Assembly (NCBI GenBank): GCA_003586115.2
Contig: QVOM02000073.1
Location: 34,462,268-34,526,267 of the forward strand
Direction: 5' to 3'
Length of the DNA: 64,000 nucleotides
DNA from: Salvator merianae
Lineage: Eukaryota > Chordata > Lepidosauria > Squamata > Teiidae
The number at the start of each line of letters is the position of its first letter. Position 1 is the first letter of the stretch. The translations under genes were made by a program, and so were the position numbers. Shown here one piece after another: positions 55,019-64,000 of this stretch. Below the pieces are notes generated by a model. The model ran no database searches and was not told where the DNA came from. It saw only the letters and a program-made list of their open reading frames with translations.

Positions 55019-57640
55019 AGATTTTTTTTGTGTGTACACCTGAGAGCCATATAAGAGCTGAGGGATGACCTTTGTTGCAGAAACTTGAATGGCTGCCAGA
55101 ATGAATTGTCCTCCACTCTTATCATAAAACCTTATAATCGCTTTGACATTCCTTTGGGCATTTGCTGTGACACTTTTGATGTGTGTGGACCAGTTACTCC
55201 TTGCGTTAAAAATTATACCTAGATATTTGAAAGATGTAACTTGTTCAATGGTATGAGTGCCAATTTTCCAGTTGCATTTTGCCTTTCTCCGGGTGAACAC
55301 CATCACCTTAGACTTAGCATAATTGATTGTCAAATTTTCCTTGCTGCAGTATGACTCTAGGGCTTTTAGCAAGCGTTTTAATCCCACTTGGGTCAAAGAA
55401 AAAAGCACTGCATCATCTGCGTACAGGAGGATTGGAAGAGCTTTATTTGCCAGAGTTGGTGGATGTGCTTGCACTGCTTCCATATTTGCCACCAAAGAGT
55501 TGATATAAAAATTGAATAGAGTAGGTGCCAAAACACAGCCTTGCTTAACTCCATTGTGAGTCTGTACTTTCTCTGTTAAATGCCCCTGCTGATTGCATCT
55601 TATTTGGAGTTGTGTTTTTTCATATAAGCTGCGAATGAGAATCAGAAGGCGTTTATCTATGCTGCTGGAATTCAGCTTTTCCCACATCCTATCTCTCGGG
55701 ATGAGGTCAAAAGCTGATTTGAAATCTATAAAGGCTGTGTAGAGTGATCCTCCATTTTTAAGGACATATTTTTCCACGAGATGTTGAAGTACTAGTCCTT
55801 GATCAATTGTTGACCGTCCACTTCTAAAGCCTGCTTGAGCTTCTGCTAGAATATTCTCCTGCTCCAGCCAGCTCACTAGTTTGGAGGAAAGGTGTGCTGC
55901 ATATAACTTGCTAATAATATTCAGGAGACTGATAGGTCTATAATTGGATGGATCAGCTCTGTCCCCTTTTTTGTATATTGGAATTATAACAGCTAAGCCC
56001 CAGTCATCAGGGATTTTAGCTGTGTAGTCTATACTGGTGAACAAGGATGCTAGTACTGGGGCCCACCACTTGGTATTGGCTTTAAGTAATTCTGGAGGGA
56101 TATTATCTGGGCCGGGGGCTTTGCCTGATTTAAGGTTGGAGATGAGTTTGCAAATCTCTTCGGTTGTAACAGGCGGCCATTCTGGTTCTTCACGTATTGA
56201 TGGCAACGGAAGCATTTCCATAACTTGGCTGTTTGAGTAGAGAATCTTGAAATGGCTTTCCCATACTTTAGCTGGGATAGTATATTCTAATGACAAAGGT
56301 CCATTTTGCCAGCTCCTTCTAATGATTCTCCAAAAGGTGGTTGAATCCCTTTTCAATGAAGCATTTATCAGGTTTTGCCAAGTTTCTCTTTGGTGTTGAA
56401 GTTTCTTTACTTTAATCAAGGCTTTATAATTTCTTTTAAGTGTAAACCACTCTGCTGGTAACATAGGTGACTTGGTCTTTCTGTATTCTCTGTACTTTTC
56501 AAGCAGCTTGCGCTTCATTCCAACACATTCATGATCAAACCAGCATTTGGATTTGCAGGTGTTTAGGGATAGTTGTTTACCCTTTTTATAGCTCAGACAG
56601 TCTTGAAGATCAGAAATTATGTCCTGATACAACTTAATTTTTACTTCTGAAGAGGTTGCATTAAGTATTTCATTTCGTTGATCCACACATTTTGTGGAGC
56701 ATAATCTCTCATGTGTTGTATCATTTAAACGCACAGACCATTTGATCCGTGAGAATCTCAGGTCTGGATTTGTGGTCTTATGATGCTCCAAGTTTGCGTT
56801 GTGTCTTGTGGCATTATCTGTCTTAAGAGATAGGCATAAAGGAAGATGGTCACTGTCCATGTGGTCCTCTACCTTACATTCTAGGACCCTATTTACAAGG
56901 TTATGTGACACGATGAAGTAGTCGATTGTTGAGGCACCTTGACTAGATATGAAGGTGAATTCCCCTTCTCTATCGCCTTCCATGCATCCATTCAGTATCA
57001 CCTGGTCCAGGTTGTTGGTCATATTTAGTAGGCGCAATCCTGCATAGTTGCAGCCTTTGTCCTTAGATTGTCTGGTGGGAATGGAACAGGCTTCTTCAAC
57101 TTCAGGAGGAGGTTCATGATGAAAAGCATATAGTGCTTCATCACTTTCGCCAATTCGGGCATTGAGGTCACCTGCTATTATTATAAAGGCTTCCGGGAAC
57201 TTGTTTGCTAGAGTATCAATATACTCTTCCAGTCTGTCCCAGTTATTACTTGTTTGTTGTTTTCTCTTTTGAGGTGGAATGTAAGCATTAATTAATAAAA
57301 ATTCTTGGGTCCTGCATCGTAGCAGGAGGGCGGTGGCCAGATGTCTTAACGGCTCCAAATTATCAATTAAGGCTTGAAGCTTTGTAGCCACTAGAGTGCA
57401 TATGCCACCTTTGGGTCGCCCGCCCTTGTCGCTGCAAGTTCCATTTAAAGAATATGAGGAGAAGCCATTGAGTGTAATTTCCGTTGTAGCCCACGTCTCC
57501 TGTATAAATATAATTTCAAACTTTTGAATGAAATTAATAAACGAGGGGTCGAAGGCTTTCCTTGTCCAACCAGCAATATTCCATGATAGAATTGATAGAT
57601 TGAGTGGGTTGGAATGTGGGCATCTTAGTCAGGCAGATTT
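54974..57640 (-). CDS. LINE endonuclease-reverse transcriptase ORF
   Basis: The longest frame in the window is open from just inside a TGA at 57629-57631 to 54974. The first in-frame ATG/GTG-type start with full coding after it is near 57391, but the APE motifs start earlier (LSILSWNIAGW at about 57600), so the N-terminus lies upstream. APE endonuclease: QETWA, GDLNARIGE, STIDYFIVS, SDHLPLCLS. RT: SGKAPGPDNIPPELLK, NYRPISLLNIISKLYA, AGFRSGRSTIDQGLVL, FIDFKSAFDLIPRD, GVKQGCVLAPTLFNFYINSL, LLYADDAVLFS (YADD codons at 55412-55423), and FKYLGIIFN. All catalytic motifs look intact. It ends after YGSQVY by a homopolymer frameshift; the C-terminal domain continues in another frame. Expected role is target-primed reverse transcription of its own RNA. 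Confidence 0.88.
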
Positions 57641-57817
57641 TATTAGAGTTTTATCAGAGCTAGATATGTTGTCTTGGTTTGTGGTCAAGCAGTCATTATT
57701 AGTCTGTTGCGCTGGTCTTGGAACATGATCTGTGGCAAGTTTTGGTTTCCAAGTCCGCCATAGCTGAATCATAGCCTGAACTTGTAGTGGCTTAGCATAT
57801 CGGGACATATAGGACAT
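57629..57817 (-). pseudogene. Short upstream frame of the same LINE
   Basis: Sixty-two codons read in the same frame as the EN-RT ORF and end at the TGA immediately upstream of it. It could be the end of an ORF1, or the true N-terminal extension of ORF2 cut by one stop. It has no zinc finger or other clear domain. Confidence 0.35.
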
Positions 57818-57875
57818 ATAGGAATTTCAAGGACTCCTTTACCTTTGTATATCGTCCATCAGCCTTGACTTTATG

Positions 57876-58450
57876 GGCCTTTTCGCACTGAGCTCGGTAG
57901 ACCGTTCCCAGTAGTTGGCTTCGAACCGGAGAGGTTGGAGAACGCTGGCTGCCATTCGCACTCCCGGCCAGAGGAACGGACCCGAAGCTGACCAGCAGAG
58001 GGAACAGTGCGAATGGCAGCTGCTAGTTCGGTACCACACTCCATACCATCGACCCACTTCGTACCCACTTCGAACCCAGAGGGCTCGTTACGAAGCCGGC
58101 TTCGTAACGGCAGCTCGGCTGCCAAGCCCAAAGGGCTATCCTGGGCACAAAGCATCGTACCAGGGTACGAAAACTTCGTACTGGGGTACGAAACAGCGGA
58201 CCATGCATGCGTAGCCGCACCAGCCACGCCCGACGCTGTTGCAAACAGTGCGAAAGCACCGTGCCCGATCTTCGCTCCATCGCGCAGGTCGGGATGAAGA
58301 CAAGCTTTTACTTGTCTAGCCTTACCCAACATCAGGTTCGAATCGGGTACGAAGTGGTTCAGATCGGGTGAGGTGCGCGCTGACGGCAATGCAAATGCTC
58401 CGTTCTAGCGAGCGGACAAGAACGTTCCACCACTACAGTGCGAACAGGCT
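57876..58450 (-). mobile_element. MITE, GGCCTTTTCGCACT family
   Basis: Left end GGCCTTTTCGCACTG and right end CAGTGCGAACAGGC(T/C) are inverted. Over 575 bp it closely follows 23477-24052, including the AGCTCGGTAGACCGTTCCC start and AAGAACGTTCCAC end. It is CpG-rich, with three GGTACGAAA-type units at about 58155-58195. The flanks TTATG and CATTG do not form a clear TSD. Confidence 0.75.
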
Positions 58451-59267
58451 CATTGTCTCTAGATTCTATTTTGGTTCATCCCTGTATCAAGTTGCCTCCA
58501 AACCATTAAAACAAAGACAGCTAAAGGACCAGATGCTATTCCAGTGCACTGCTGATTATCCATCAATGAATTGGACTTAAAGTATGTATTTTTTCCACAC
58601 TTTCTATAAAAAACTGGTGGCTACATGACCTGTGCAGGCACACTGATAGATCCATCAACCCCATTATTGTCTAGAAAAGGCATTGTGGGACCATGAAAAG
58701 GCACAAAGACTCGCCTTTGCACTAGGTCAATCTGATGGCCTCTTTTAAGGCTGCAATGGGAAAATGGTGACTTTTTTTAAAAAAAGCAAGCATTTCTGCT
58801 TAACATTTGGAGAATTCCTATGTGAGACTTCCAGATGGGATCTTGCCTCTTCCCTGCCACTCTCTGGTCCTGATCAGTAGGCCATCTCTACTATCTACTA
58901 TCTACTCTCTCCTGCTATTTGTTATTAATACCAGTTAAACATATTTTGAGTAATCAACAAACAATATATTGATACACACACAACCTGAGGGATTGCTGAT
59001 GCTGATAGGAATTGAAATCTAAAACATTTGGAGCACATTGAATTGGTGAAGGCTGTTCATTGTCAAACTTTATGATTTTTTTTTAAAAAAACTGGAACAA
59101 TTCTATGTAGTATTGGACTGAATTTCTAGGGTGTCATGAAATGGTGTTCTTCCAATGAGGATAACAGACAAGGATCATTTGATTATCATTTCTCACTGTA
59201 GATTTGCAAGTGAGTGCTGTTAATGCAGATCTGAGGAGAAAAATAACTATGTCAGTGCTGCACTTTA
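58451..59267. other. Non-coding sequence, nothing recognised
   Basis: No gene or named repeat was recognised. Confidence 0.45.
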
Positions 59268-60560
59268 TATATTAGAAAAGAAGAGAAGCCCTGCTGATCA
59301 GGCCACAACCCATCTAGTTCAGCTTCCTGTCTCACACAGTGGCTCACCAATTGCTTTTGGACATTCTCAGGCAGAAGACAAAGGCAAAACTTTAACCTGC
59401 TCTCAACTCCCTGCGAATGACCTTTAGAGGCATCCTGTCTGCCTTTCCAATCTGGAGGCAGTACTTGGCATCACTTCTAGTAGCCATTGATACACCTGTC
59501 CTCCATGAATTGGTCTAATTCTTTCTTAAAGCTATCCAGGTTGATTGCTGTCACCACTTCTTCTAGTAGTAAATTTCACAGACAAATGACTTTGTTTGTG
59601 AAAAAATACTTCCCCTTGTCAGGCCTAAGTCTCCATCCTAATTATCCCTAGCATTGAATTTGCTTTTTGGTGCTGTACACTGGGTCAACACCTTCATTTG
59701 CCCCAATGTGCATCACTTTGCATTTGCTAACATTGAAGTGCATTTGCCACTTCCTTGTTCACTCACCCAATGTCTACAGGTCTCTCTGGAACTCATCGCA
59801 ACCTCTTTCAGTTTTTACTATCCTGAACAATTTAGTGTCATGAGCAAACTTTGCTGTTTCACTACTTACCCCTACTTCTAGATCATTTATGAACAAATTA
59901 AAAAAAAAATTCCCAGTACTGAAACTCTCACTTCTTTCCACTCTGACAACTGTCCATTTATTATTACTCTTTGTTTCCCATCCTTTAGCCAATTACCAGT
60001 CCAGGACAGGATCTGTCCTTTTATTCCATGAATGATGGGTTTATTCAGGAGATTTTGATGGGAAACTCTGTCAACTAAATCGCCAAACTTGTATCATGGA
60101 TGGTAACTCAAAGAAACCAAATGCTTTCTTGGAAATATGGCAACCTATCATTGATACCTTGCCAATGAAAAACAGTAGAATTGTATTAGTCTCACAATTT
60201 CTTAAATAAACAATGTGACTTTCAGAGAAAAGAATGAAAAATGACTCAGTGCAATTAGAATATTTTGCAGATTAGTAAGTTAAAGGTTTAAGTCGAGTTA
60301 TTGATATAACTTTTGCTGTAAAAGCTGACAGAATTGTCTTATAAAACTTTATGTATTACACATTTTTTTAAAAAAGCCTTCTGAAAGTCCAAATAAACAA
60401 TGTAAACTGGATCACCTTTATCCACATGTTTATTGACACTCTCAAAAAATTTCAACAAGTTAGTAAGGAATGATTTACTTTTGCAGAAGCTGTGCATGTG
60501 AGAATCATGCATCTGATTACCTCTCTTCAATTTAATTCTTCTGAATCCCTTCCTGAAAAG
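59268..60560 (-). mobile_element. CR1-like LINE, second copy, interrupted by an L1 fragment
   Basis: It is paralogous to 35203-37480 in the same orientation and order. Shared blocks are CATC(T/C)AGTTCAGC..CCTGTCTCACACAGTGG, AGGCATCCTG(T/C)CTG and the minus-strand frames LFINDLEVGVSSETAKFAHDTKLF (59774-59992) and HVDKGDPVYIVYLDFQKAF (60339-60530). The catalytic FADD is FAHD here. The 60070-60353 part is a foreign insertion. It also lacks a block present in copy 1 around 59640. Confidence 0.75.
60070..60353 (+). mobile_element. L1-type 3' end fragment inserted in CR1
   Basis: On the plus strand it reads NAFLEIWQPIIDTL then a stop, matching the extreme C-terminus of L1 ORF2 (a W-P-I/F-I-D motif). 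It is followed by an AT-rich 3' UTR and a T/A-rich junction before the CR1 sequence resumes. The short length implies strong 5' truncation. The TSD is not clear. Confidence 0.55.
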
Positions 60561-60858
60561 ATTGACTCAACTGCAGGTATATGCCCTTTGTGTTCCTCAA
60601 TTGAAAGCAGAGTTATTTAGAACTGATTTGGAATTTTTGCAACCTCCATGCCCTTTTTAATTATCCCTTTCTGTCCATTATCATCTAATGGTCTATCATT
60701 TCCATGCTTGCCATGCTGTTTCCATGCTTTTAGAGCTGAAACCAAAACTACACCACCCACATATAAGAAAGAAGAAACAGTGGGTTTCAGTTTTCTTTAG
60801 CTGAAAGAGGGAAAATTCTAGCTCTGCAACAGTGCCATAATGTGTTAGTGGTCGGCAC

Positions 60859-62119
60859 TAGGGATGTGCACGAAATTTCGAAGCAACGAAATTTCGTACG
60901 AATTTCGTTGCTTCGCAGCATTCGCATCGAATGCGAAGTGCCCTCCCTATTGCGAAAGCGAATAGCGAAAGTCACGGCGATTTTCGTCAATTTTCGTGAC
61001 CTTCGCTACTCACCGCGAACGGCTATTTTTCGTCTTTTTTCGCTGCGAAAACTGCGAAGCAACAAAGCTTAGTAGCTTCGTAGCCTCCAGTCTCTGCCTC
61101 TAGAGGTGGAAATTGTCATGCTTCACATTAGGAAAGACGGTATTTTTTTAACTCTTCGCCTGCCTCGCAGCGATCGCACCGCATGAGGATGAGAAACTCA
61201 GACGGCTTGGAGTTAATAAAACTTCTTTGATGGTGTTATATAGTTCTTCGTTTTGAAACAGAGGGCAAGACGTGGTGTCATTTCGCTGCTACTCGGAAGT
61301 AAGAAGGGAGGGCAAGACGAGGCGTCATTTCACTGCTACTCAGAAGTAAGAAGGGAGGGCAAGACGAGGCAACATTTTGCTGCTACTCGGAAGTAAGAAG
61401 GGAGGGCAAGACGAGGCGTCATTTCGCTGCTACTCGGAAGTAAGAAGGGAGGGCAAGACGAGGCGACATTTCGCTGCTACTCGGAAGTAGGGAGTTATTT
61501 CATCCTGCGGCTGCCGCCAGTCTTCTAAATTACGCGCTGAGCTGAAGGCAATTGCTTCACGCGTTGCTGACTAAGCCTGCCCGCCTCGTAGGCGAGGTAA
61601 TAATTTCTGTGCCCCAAACGATTGGCACGGACGGCAGACAGCGACGAGTCGCGCCGATAAGTTAAAGGGACAGAAGTTAGCGCGTGTGCGCGCACAGACA
61701 TGAGCGTCGAAAAGGCATCGAAAATGACGAAAAATCAAAGCGAAAAAAATTCCTTCGCTTGCTTTTGCTTGCTTTTGATCTGCAGTGAGGAACCCCAAAC
61801 GTACCTTCGTTGCTTTGAATCCTGCTACAAACCGGCCGCCGGTAAAAAGTAAGCTCCGTGCAATTTTTACTTTTAACGAAGCAACTCCTTAAATTAGCAA
61901 CGTGGACGGTCAAATATAGAAGGGAGAGGGCAGGGGGATATGCGGCGTTTGTTTTTCGCTACTTATTTCATTGATTTTTCACTTCCGGTTTTCGAAAATT
62001 TTCGCTGCGAAAACGAAAATCGCCATTTTCGCGACTTCCGTTTTCGTGCGAAAACGAAGCTCCGAAGCTTCGATGCATTGCGAAACGAACAGAGAAAATT
62101 CCTTTCGTGCACATCCCTA
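60859..62119 (-). mobile_element. hAT-type MITE, 1.26 kb, TSD GTCGGCAC
   Basis: The ends TAGGGATGTGCACGAAA and TTTCGTGCACATCCCTA are perfect inverted repeats. GTCGGCAC flanks both sides (60851-60858 and 62120-62127), an exact 8-bp TSD. It is the same family as 39664-40786, in opposite orientation. It is longer mainly because it has five rather than two 47-bp units. It is non-coding; the open frames come from CGAAA-rich ends. Confidence 0.9.
61261..61495. repeat. 47-bp minisatellite, five units, in the hAT MITE
   Basis: Units start at 61261, 61308, 61355, 61402 and 61449, each beginning GAGGGCAAGACG and containing CATTTCGCTGCTACTCGGAA. The other copy of the MITE has two units at the same place. 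Confidence 0.92.
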
Positions 62120-62127
62120 GTCGGCAC

Positions 62128-62596
62128 TGCTCACTGATTATAGTTCTGTTCATTGCAAGAAGGTTGGTGGAAATGTTTCTTGGATTCTTATAGTTCTGCT
62201 CCAGCTCTACCATCCAAGGGTCATGGCAAATGGAGACAGGACCATGACTGAACTGCGTGGTAGACAGGGTGATCAATGTGTGCTAGGGAGGAGGAACAGG
62301 AAATTGAAACAGCAGTAACAGCTGGCTGGCTTTGAGCGTCTGACTCATCAGGAGAAAGAACGAATGGGAAAGAATATACAGATGTCTGCGTGTGTGTGCT
62401 TGAGTGACAGAATGCATGTGAAATGTTGGTGGATGGGAGAGAAGAAGTGTGCCCTGGGGGGTTCTATGAGTTAGTACAGGAGTGGCCAAAGACAGCAAAA
62501 CAAACAAAACAAAACTGTGTGGATGTGAGACAGAGAGGCAGATTTTGCTATAGGAGGGAGAAAATATACATTTGTTCAGAGAGAGAGATAGAGGAT
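62128..62596. other. Non-coding sequence, nothing recognised
   Basis: No feature was recognised. Confidence 0.45.
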
Positions 62597-63089
62597 GACC
62601 CTTTCCACACTCCTGTCTTTTGTTCCAGGACAGGGTGGGCAGCTCCATCCTGAACAAGCAACCCATCCCAAGTCTTCACTGCTGCATCCAAAGAGCCCTC
62701 AGAGGCAGCAGGAACACTCTGAAGGCTAGGAATGAAAGTTTCTGGTCTTCAAAGTTTCTGTCCTGGCTGATTTTCCAGTGGACGCATTTCCATGGCACTT
62801 CCTGAAATGCTGCCAAAAAGGGTCCCATGTACTAAACTACAAGGATGTGCCATCCACATGCCTCCATGGTCCAGTATACTATCCCTGATCCAATTGTAGA
62901 TCTCAACATTGAGATCTACAACTATACACAATAGGGTGACATTTTTAGCACCCTAGGCCAGTCCATGCTTTGTCCAATGCAGACAAAGTGCGACAAAGGA
63001 TGAGGCTTAGCCTGGTCCGTACTAGTGTGTGGACTACTACTTCTTATTCTGGAATTTGTTTCAGAATAAGGGACAGTGCAGAAAGGGCT
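62597..63089. mobile_element. MITE, GGCC-TTTC-CAC family, with internal hairpin
   Basis: Left end GACCCTTTCCACACTCCTGTC and right end GGGACAGTGCAGAAAGGGC are inverted. At 62891-62918 a 13-bp stem TTGTAGATCTCAA/TTGAGATCTACAA has a 2-nt loop, preceded by CCAGTATACTATC. It is the best-preserved long member of the family. It is non-coding. Confidence 0.65.
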
Positions 63090-63401
63090 TATGTGAGGAA
63101 GTCTGTAAGTGCCCAACATTCTATACTTCTTGTTTGTAATTAACTGGAACTGTAGGACCAGCAAGCCTCAGTGTATTCCTCTCTGACCCTGGGAGCACAC
63201 AGTATAAACAAGGTATACCTTAAAAAGTGGACAACCTAGGCTGAAGCCACATGCTAGACTTCAGAAGGAGTAACAAAATGAAACTGAAACCTTTGTCAGC
63301 CTGTAGCTTTGTTCTATCTTGTCCCTGTGTAAGCCTTGAAAACTGAATGTAGGTATTGAATATCGGCATGTCCTTGGAGACTGGCAAACAATGGTGCCTA
63401 T
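63090..63401. other. Non-coding sequence, nothing recognised
   Basis: Spacer before the L1-type insertion. Confidence 0.5.
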
Positions 63402-63419
63402 CAGAGTACAATCATTAAG

Positions 63420-63747
63420 GGGTTTTTTTTGTTTTTTTTTTTGTTTTTATTAAGATCAAATACATTCAAAAAATATATTATCAAAACATTTAAATATAAA
63501 GAGATTGAACCCCACCACCACCATCACCCATGGGAATGGTTAGCCAAAAACATTTAATTCATTATTTTTCATACAGAAGACAATTTGTATCAGTTCTTTC
63601 ACCACCTCGTTCCCATCAGTTCATGAACCAAAATCAGTCATCCTTTTTCCAGTTTTGATCCCACCAAGTATTAAATTTATATCCCATATAAATCATTCTT
63701 CTTTTCCTTAAAAAAATCAAAAAGCAAAAAATTCATTTATATAGTTA
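63420..63747 (-). mobile_element. L1-mobilised insertion, 5'-truncated, with 18-bp TSD
   Basis: The left end is a T-rich run (63421-63447), i.e. a poly(A) tail on the minus strand, with a CTTAATAAAAAC just before it. CAGAGTACAATCATTAAG (63402-63419) and CAGAGTGCAATCATTAAG (63748-63765) flank it, an 18-bp TSD with one difference. This is the mark of L1 target-primed insertion. The body is AT-rich with no coding, probably an L1 3' UTR. Confidence 0.8.
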
Positions 63748-63784
63748 CAGAGTGCAATCATTAAGTGCAGGGATTATATAATGA

Positions 63785-63960
63785 CAACAGAGTGTGGTGG
63801 TAGCTCAAGTAGAAAGCTGCAGGTTCAAAGCCCAGAATCTTCCCAAAAGAAAGCAATGACAAACCATGCCTATATTTTTACCAAGAAACCTGTGCAGTTG
63901 TGGCAATGTAGTCACCAGGAATCAATCATGAGTCAAAGGTGAGTTTTCTAAACTTTATAC
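63785..63960 (+). mobile_element. tRNA-derived SINE
   Basis: The head carries a box A-like TGGTGGTAGCTCAAGT and a box B-like GGTTCAAAGCC at tRNA-like spacing. The body AGCAATGACAAACCATGCC..TTTTACCAAGAAACC and AATGTAGTCACCAGGAATC follows. This layout is typical of lepidosaur tRNA-SINEs. Confidence 0.7.
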
Positions 63961-64000
63961 AACTTTTTTAAAAATGCAAAACAACCGTAAAAGATTTTCC

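Larger units (their letters stand above)
54100..57870 (-). mobile_element. APE-type non-LTR retrotransposon, near full length, possibly Vingi
   Basis: It contains a single large EN-RT frame and a C-terminal zinc-finger part, followed on its own strand by an AT-rich 3' UTR ending CTGGTCATTGACCGTACAAA. The 5' side is cut or abutted by the MITE at 57876. The APE start (LSILSWNIAGW, FIQETWA) and the absence of RNase H differ from the L2, CR1 and L1 copies in this window. The clade name is my inference; I-group/Vingi elements are known from lepidosaurs. Confidence 0.8.

Noticed and set aside
61261..61495. Repeat array considered as a CRISPR
   Set aside because: Units are directly adjacent with no spacers, and the genome is vertebrate.
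1..64000. Search for tRNA, 5S, U6, U2 or Y RNA genes and for a host gene model
   Set aside because: Apart from the U1 pseudogene and tRNA-like SINE heads, no matching conserved cores were seen by eye; a covariance-model scan would be needed to be sure.

Overview
The window reads as AT-rich, non-coding vertebrate nuclear DNA, most likely from a lepidosaur (lizard, gecko, snake or tuatara). The basis is the mix of repeats: L2, CR1, L1 and a probable Vingi-like LINE, a Gypsy-type solo LTR, tRNA-derived SINEs, a hAT MITE ending in TAGGGATGTGCAC, and many short terminal-inverted-repeat (TIR) elements. I recognise no host protein-coding gene on either strand; most open frames are short and accidental. 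The window is probably intergenic or inside a large intron. The species call is an inference from repeat content, not proof.

Layout. 1-24 kb holds scattered MITEs, a 520-bp solo LTR (2371-2890) inside an older MITE-like repeat, a mariner-like remnant, a MIR-like SINE, and two pairs of larger Harbinger-like MITEs. 24-34 kb holds an unclassified repeat, a U1 snRNA pseudogene (26592-26754), a diverged tandem dimer and more MITEs. 35.2-37.5 kb is a CR1 copy interrupted by a MITE that itself contains another MITE. 39.7-40.8 kb and 60.9-62.1 kb are two hAT MITEs in opposite orientation, each with a perfect 8-bp target-site duplication (TSD). 42.1-49.5 kb is an old L2 split by a younger, apparently full-length L2 (42800-48814) in the same orientation. 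53-57.9 kb is an L1 3' part followed by a nearly complete APE-type LINE. 57.9-64 kb has another MITE, a CR1 split by an L1 fragment, the second hAT MITE, a short L1-type insertion with an 18-bp TSD, and a tRNA-SINE.

The only long coding frames belong to retrotransposons. The younger L2 has one frame of about 1,014 codons (endonuclease plus reverse transcriptase) broken by two in-frame stops. The 54-57.6 kb LINE has one frame of about 890 codons whose C-terminal part is separated by a single shift at an 8-base homopolymer. A 568-bp exact duplication joined by a lone N at 46852 inside the L2 is probably an assembly artefact.

I found no new defence, metabolic or signalling system. The most unusual biology is a family of TIR elements (ends GGCC-TTTCTGCACT or GGCCTGTTCGCACT) with apparent 5-bp TSDs. 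One insertion is supported by a matching empty site in a paralogous CR1. These elements carry internal variable tandem repeats and, in some copies, position-conserved but sequence-different palindromes.
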